From assembly GCA_039105265.1 (NCBI GenBank), contig JAPFFF010000001.1, forward strand, positions 5,394,001-5,458,000: DNA of 64,000 bases. Reading direction: 5' to 3'. Below the pieces are notes generated by a model that made no database searches, was not told the origin of the DNA, and was given only the letters and a program-made list of their open reading frames with translations. A program made the translations under genes and the position numbers. Shown here piece after piece: positions 61,676 to 64,000 of this stretch. Source of the stretch: Tritrichomonas musculus. Its lineage: Eukaryota; Parabasalia; Tritrichomonadida; Tritrichomonadidae. The stretch's first letter is position 1. Every line of letters starts with the position of its first letter.

Positions 61676-62155
61676 ATACTCTTCATTGAAGAGTGGCATA
61701 GCTGCAGCATAATGAATGTTAATAAAAAGGGAATTGAAGAATTTCATAATAAAATTGTTTTCTCAAAATTAAATATATACGTACCAAAATTGAAAATCGC
61801 AATTTTAAACGACAAGTCGCAAATCATCAAGATGAAGAAATTATTATATAATAGCATTTTAAAATTTAGTAGGTTATAAATTTCTTTTTAATATGTTTGT
61901 TTTATATTTTATCAATTAATATGAATAGAAATTGTAACTTTAATTTATATTTAATTCAAAACGAAAACGTTTATTTTTACTCTTAATTGACAAAAATTTG
62001 CAATACATTATGCTTTCAAACTTTGTCCTATATATCATATGGTATTAGTTTTATATAATTTTAATATATTTATTTTTAAATTTTTAAGGGATATTGAGAA
62101 AAATTAAATTCAATGTCATATCTCAATCTTCAAAATTCTCCTTTTTTTCCATAAA
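61009..62155. other. Intergenic with a 57-base T run
   Basis: No gene is supported. GC-slightly richer text at 61258-61450 and 61675-61880 has coding-like words, but both frames around the T run depend on that run. A pair GTATTAATAAA / TTTATTAATAC near 61047 and 61086 forms an imperfect hairpin just after the 183-residue gene. Confidence 0.5.
61618..61674. repeat. T homopolymer of 57 bases
   Basis: Uninterrupted T run, the longest homopolymer of the window. Its exact length is likely uncertain in any assembly. Confidence 0.9.
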
Positions 62156-62530
62156 ATGAAAATGCGAATACAAATGGAAGTTACAAATGCACAAAATGAA
62201 CATAAACGTTTGAATAAATATATCGAAGATAATGCAATACGTTTATGTAATAAAGGAGATTACTCTAAAATTACATATGTTTATTCCACAAATAAAAATA
62301 TGGCTGAAGATAAAAAGAACTATGCAAAGGAAATCACTATCAAAAGTTTCAACATGTATGTGGATTGTTTTAATAGAGCAAAATATATTAAGGAGCAACT
62401 CGAAAGCAGATATAATGGAAAATGGTGTGCTAATATTAAGATTCAAAATTATGGTTTTGTTTTCGTTAGTTATTATGATAGTTGTTACATCAAATTCGAC
62501 ATTGGCGAATATGATAGTTGTTTTCGTTAG
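62156..62530 (+). CDS. Divergent LC8-type dynein light chain
   Basis: Of 124 residues, the part from about 50 follows the LC8 pattern: AKEITIKSFNMYVDCFNRAKYIKEQLESRYNG-KWCANIKIQNYGFVFVSYYDSCYIKFDIG, matching the family order of two helices, YxxxWHxIVGxxFGxxV and FIYFxIG. The normal His of W-H is Cys here. The N-terminal 45 residues are an extra helical extension. The end (EYDSCFR) replaces the last beta strand (VAILLFK-like) and lies in a 61-bp-period tandem duplication, so this copy may be damaged. LC8 proteins serve dynein motors and flagella and act as dimer-forming hubs. Confidence 0.6.
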   Translation: MKMRIQMEVTNAQNEHKRLNKYIEDNAIRLCNKGDYSKITYVYSTNKNMAEDKKNYAKEITIKSFNMYVDCFNRAKYIKEQLESRYNGKWCANIKIQNYGFVFVSYYDSCYIKFDIGEYDSCFR

Positions 62531-62547
62531 TTATTATGATAGTTGTT
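62459..62547. repeat. 28-bp direct repeat, 61-bp period
   Basis: GTTTTCGTTAGTTATTATGA followed by TAGTTGTT occurs at 62459-62486 and 62520-62547. The second copy supplies the stop of the LC8-like gene. Confidence 0.8.
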
Positions 62548-64000
62548 GCCCACCCGAAACTAATTCTGCTTTTCTGCAAGGTGAAGAGAAGACGGGGTAT
62601 ATATGAAGATTTTATTTATTTATTTAGTTTTGTTTTAATCTCATCTATCAGATGAGGGTCTACTTTTATAGAGTCTTTTTCTTTGTTATAAATCTTTGTT
62701 TTTTGTTTTTAGTTTTTTAAGTTTATCATCATTGGAATGATTTCTATCGAATAACAATCCCTTATTTCTTTTGATTATTAATTAGAAAATCATGCAAACA
62801 CAAAACCAAAGTTATACATATTTTAATCAACTGTGCAACAATGATTGTCTATATTAATAATATGCATTAGAATCTGATTATTAAACGTGTCATTTATATT
62901 AACAAAGATACATAATATTTTTGAAACTTTAGATCCAATCACAGTACTTTTTTGAGTGCATTTTCTGAAGGAAATTTCAATGAAAAGGCGGTTTTTCATT
63001 GAATTTGTATTCGTTGTTATATATATTGATATTTTGGATCAAATAAGTATGCTATCGTCAAAAACGGTTTCAGATAAACAATATTCCTGACAGAGAAATT
63101 TAAATAAGGCAAACGACAAAAAAAAAAAAAAAAAAACATGAATAAATATATTTAAAAAGTGCAATAGTATTATAAAAAATAGTGTTTTGAACAATTGACA
63201 CTATTAAAAATCATTTGTAAAATATTTATTGAGTGATACATTATATTAATAATATTTTATTTGCAAAAAAGTATTATCCTTTTCAAATATTTCCGAAATT
63301 TGCTTTATTTTACAATACAATAAAATAATCTTACACAAAATTTTTTACTTTCAACATCATACTTAACGAAATTTAAATTATTAAAAAAAAAGGAAATCAA
63401 TTTCCAAAATAATTTGTCAAAAGTTTAAACATAAAAGTAATGTAATCTAACTATATAATTAAATAAATTTAATAAAATAAATATTTTGAATATGTGTGTG
63501 GAAACTCAAAATTATTTAAAATCAAACAAGTCAGAGCTCATTGTATACTTAAAAAAAATGAATAAAATTAAAGTATCTTTATTATTATGACATATTTCAT
63601 GCAAAAATCATTATAAAATCAAAAAATAAAGAATAATTTTTTTTAATTAATATTGGTCTAATTTCAATCAAATTTAGAAACTTTTAATTTTTCTAGGTTT
63701 TTATAAATTTTATATTATTTTTAATAATCAAACTATTGTTTGTATATTACAATTATTTTAAAATTACTGCTATATAATTAAATAAATATTTTCATAAAAT
63801 TAAAATAATAATATCTCGAAGATTTTCTTAAATTGTTTTTTTGATATATATATAAAAATAAAACTTTAACCTAAATTCTTTTAAAAAATACATATTATTT
63901 TAAAATTGTTCTTACCAATCTTTAGTTATCTTTTTTTTGGTCATTTTATGGTCAATATTGTTTAGAACAGATTTGAAAACTTTACGATCATGTTTATGAC
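62548..64000. other. Gene-poor end of the window
   Basis: No gene is seen. A hairpin CTCATC-TATCA-GATGAG lies at about 62640-62656 after a GC-richer patch (62550-62600). An A run lies at about 63118-63136. The rest is AT-rich. Confidence 0.5.

Noticed and set aside
61511-61879. Frames on both strands across the T run
   Set aside because: Both depend on a 57-base homopolymer read as poly-Lys or poly-Phe.
1-64000. CRISPR array, rRNA genes or bacterial operons
   Set aside because: No regular spacer-repeat array and no rRNA-like sequence was seen; gene layout and the tRNA promoter boxes are eukaryotic.

Overview
This window looks like nuclear DNA of a parabasalid protist, most likely Tritrichomonas or a close relative. 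The reasons are very low GC, almost intron-free genes, short intergenic 5' regions, Inr-like TCAYTT boxes 8 to 15 bases before several start codons, and protein families expanded in trichomonads: DUF3447-type ankyrin proteins, BspA-like leucine-rich repeat proteins, kinase-Sel1 proteins, tandem kinase proteins and class 3 lipases with several membrane spans. Species assignment is inference; no rRNA is present.

Layout. 1-3009 is the 3' part of a multi-kinase protein in which one kinase domain with intact motifs sits between two pseudokinase domains. 3896-7666 holds an ankyrin gene whose repeats lie as single-repeat modules separated by AT-rich, stop-containing spacers. 8051-10829 holds a BspA fragment and two small TA-flanked inverted-repeat elements (MITEs). 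10830-12347 is a calponin-homology protein. 13560-17390 is a repeat-rich, broken area: three hairpins with GCGAAGC-type loops, a 698-bp foldback element with about 205-bp inverted repeats and a 22-bp satellite, and two divergent broken genes of unknown family.

17640-32440 is a stable housekeeping block: a flagellar coiled-coil protein (CFAP99-like), an unknown protein with an in-frame membrane tail beyond its stop, ESCRT-III Vps2, twinfilin, a CK1-family kinase with a CaaX end, an ARM-like protein and a 1913-residue helical protein.

32784-44686 is a rearranged block. A segment of about 2.4 kb carrying a tRNA-Met(CAT), a broken PABP copy, a 58-codon ORF and a 173-residue protein gene is present twice. 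Copy 1 contains a 3.5-kb DNA element with 8-bp target duplications, which itself contains a 0.9-kb element with its own 8-bp duplications. Copy 2 is the empty site. Copy 2 also sits between the two halves of a kinase-Sel1 gene.

45110-47625 is an ankyrin plus BspA gene in two blocks. 48027-52495 is a head-to-head pair of paralogous membrane lipases. 54869-57901 is a prominin-like protein. 60457-61008 is an unknown protein and 62156-62530 a divergent LC8-like dynein light chain whose C-terminus falls in a short tandem duplication. The large intergenic stretches are AT-rich with scattered small inverted repeats and long A or T runs.
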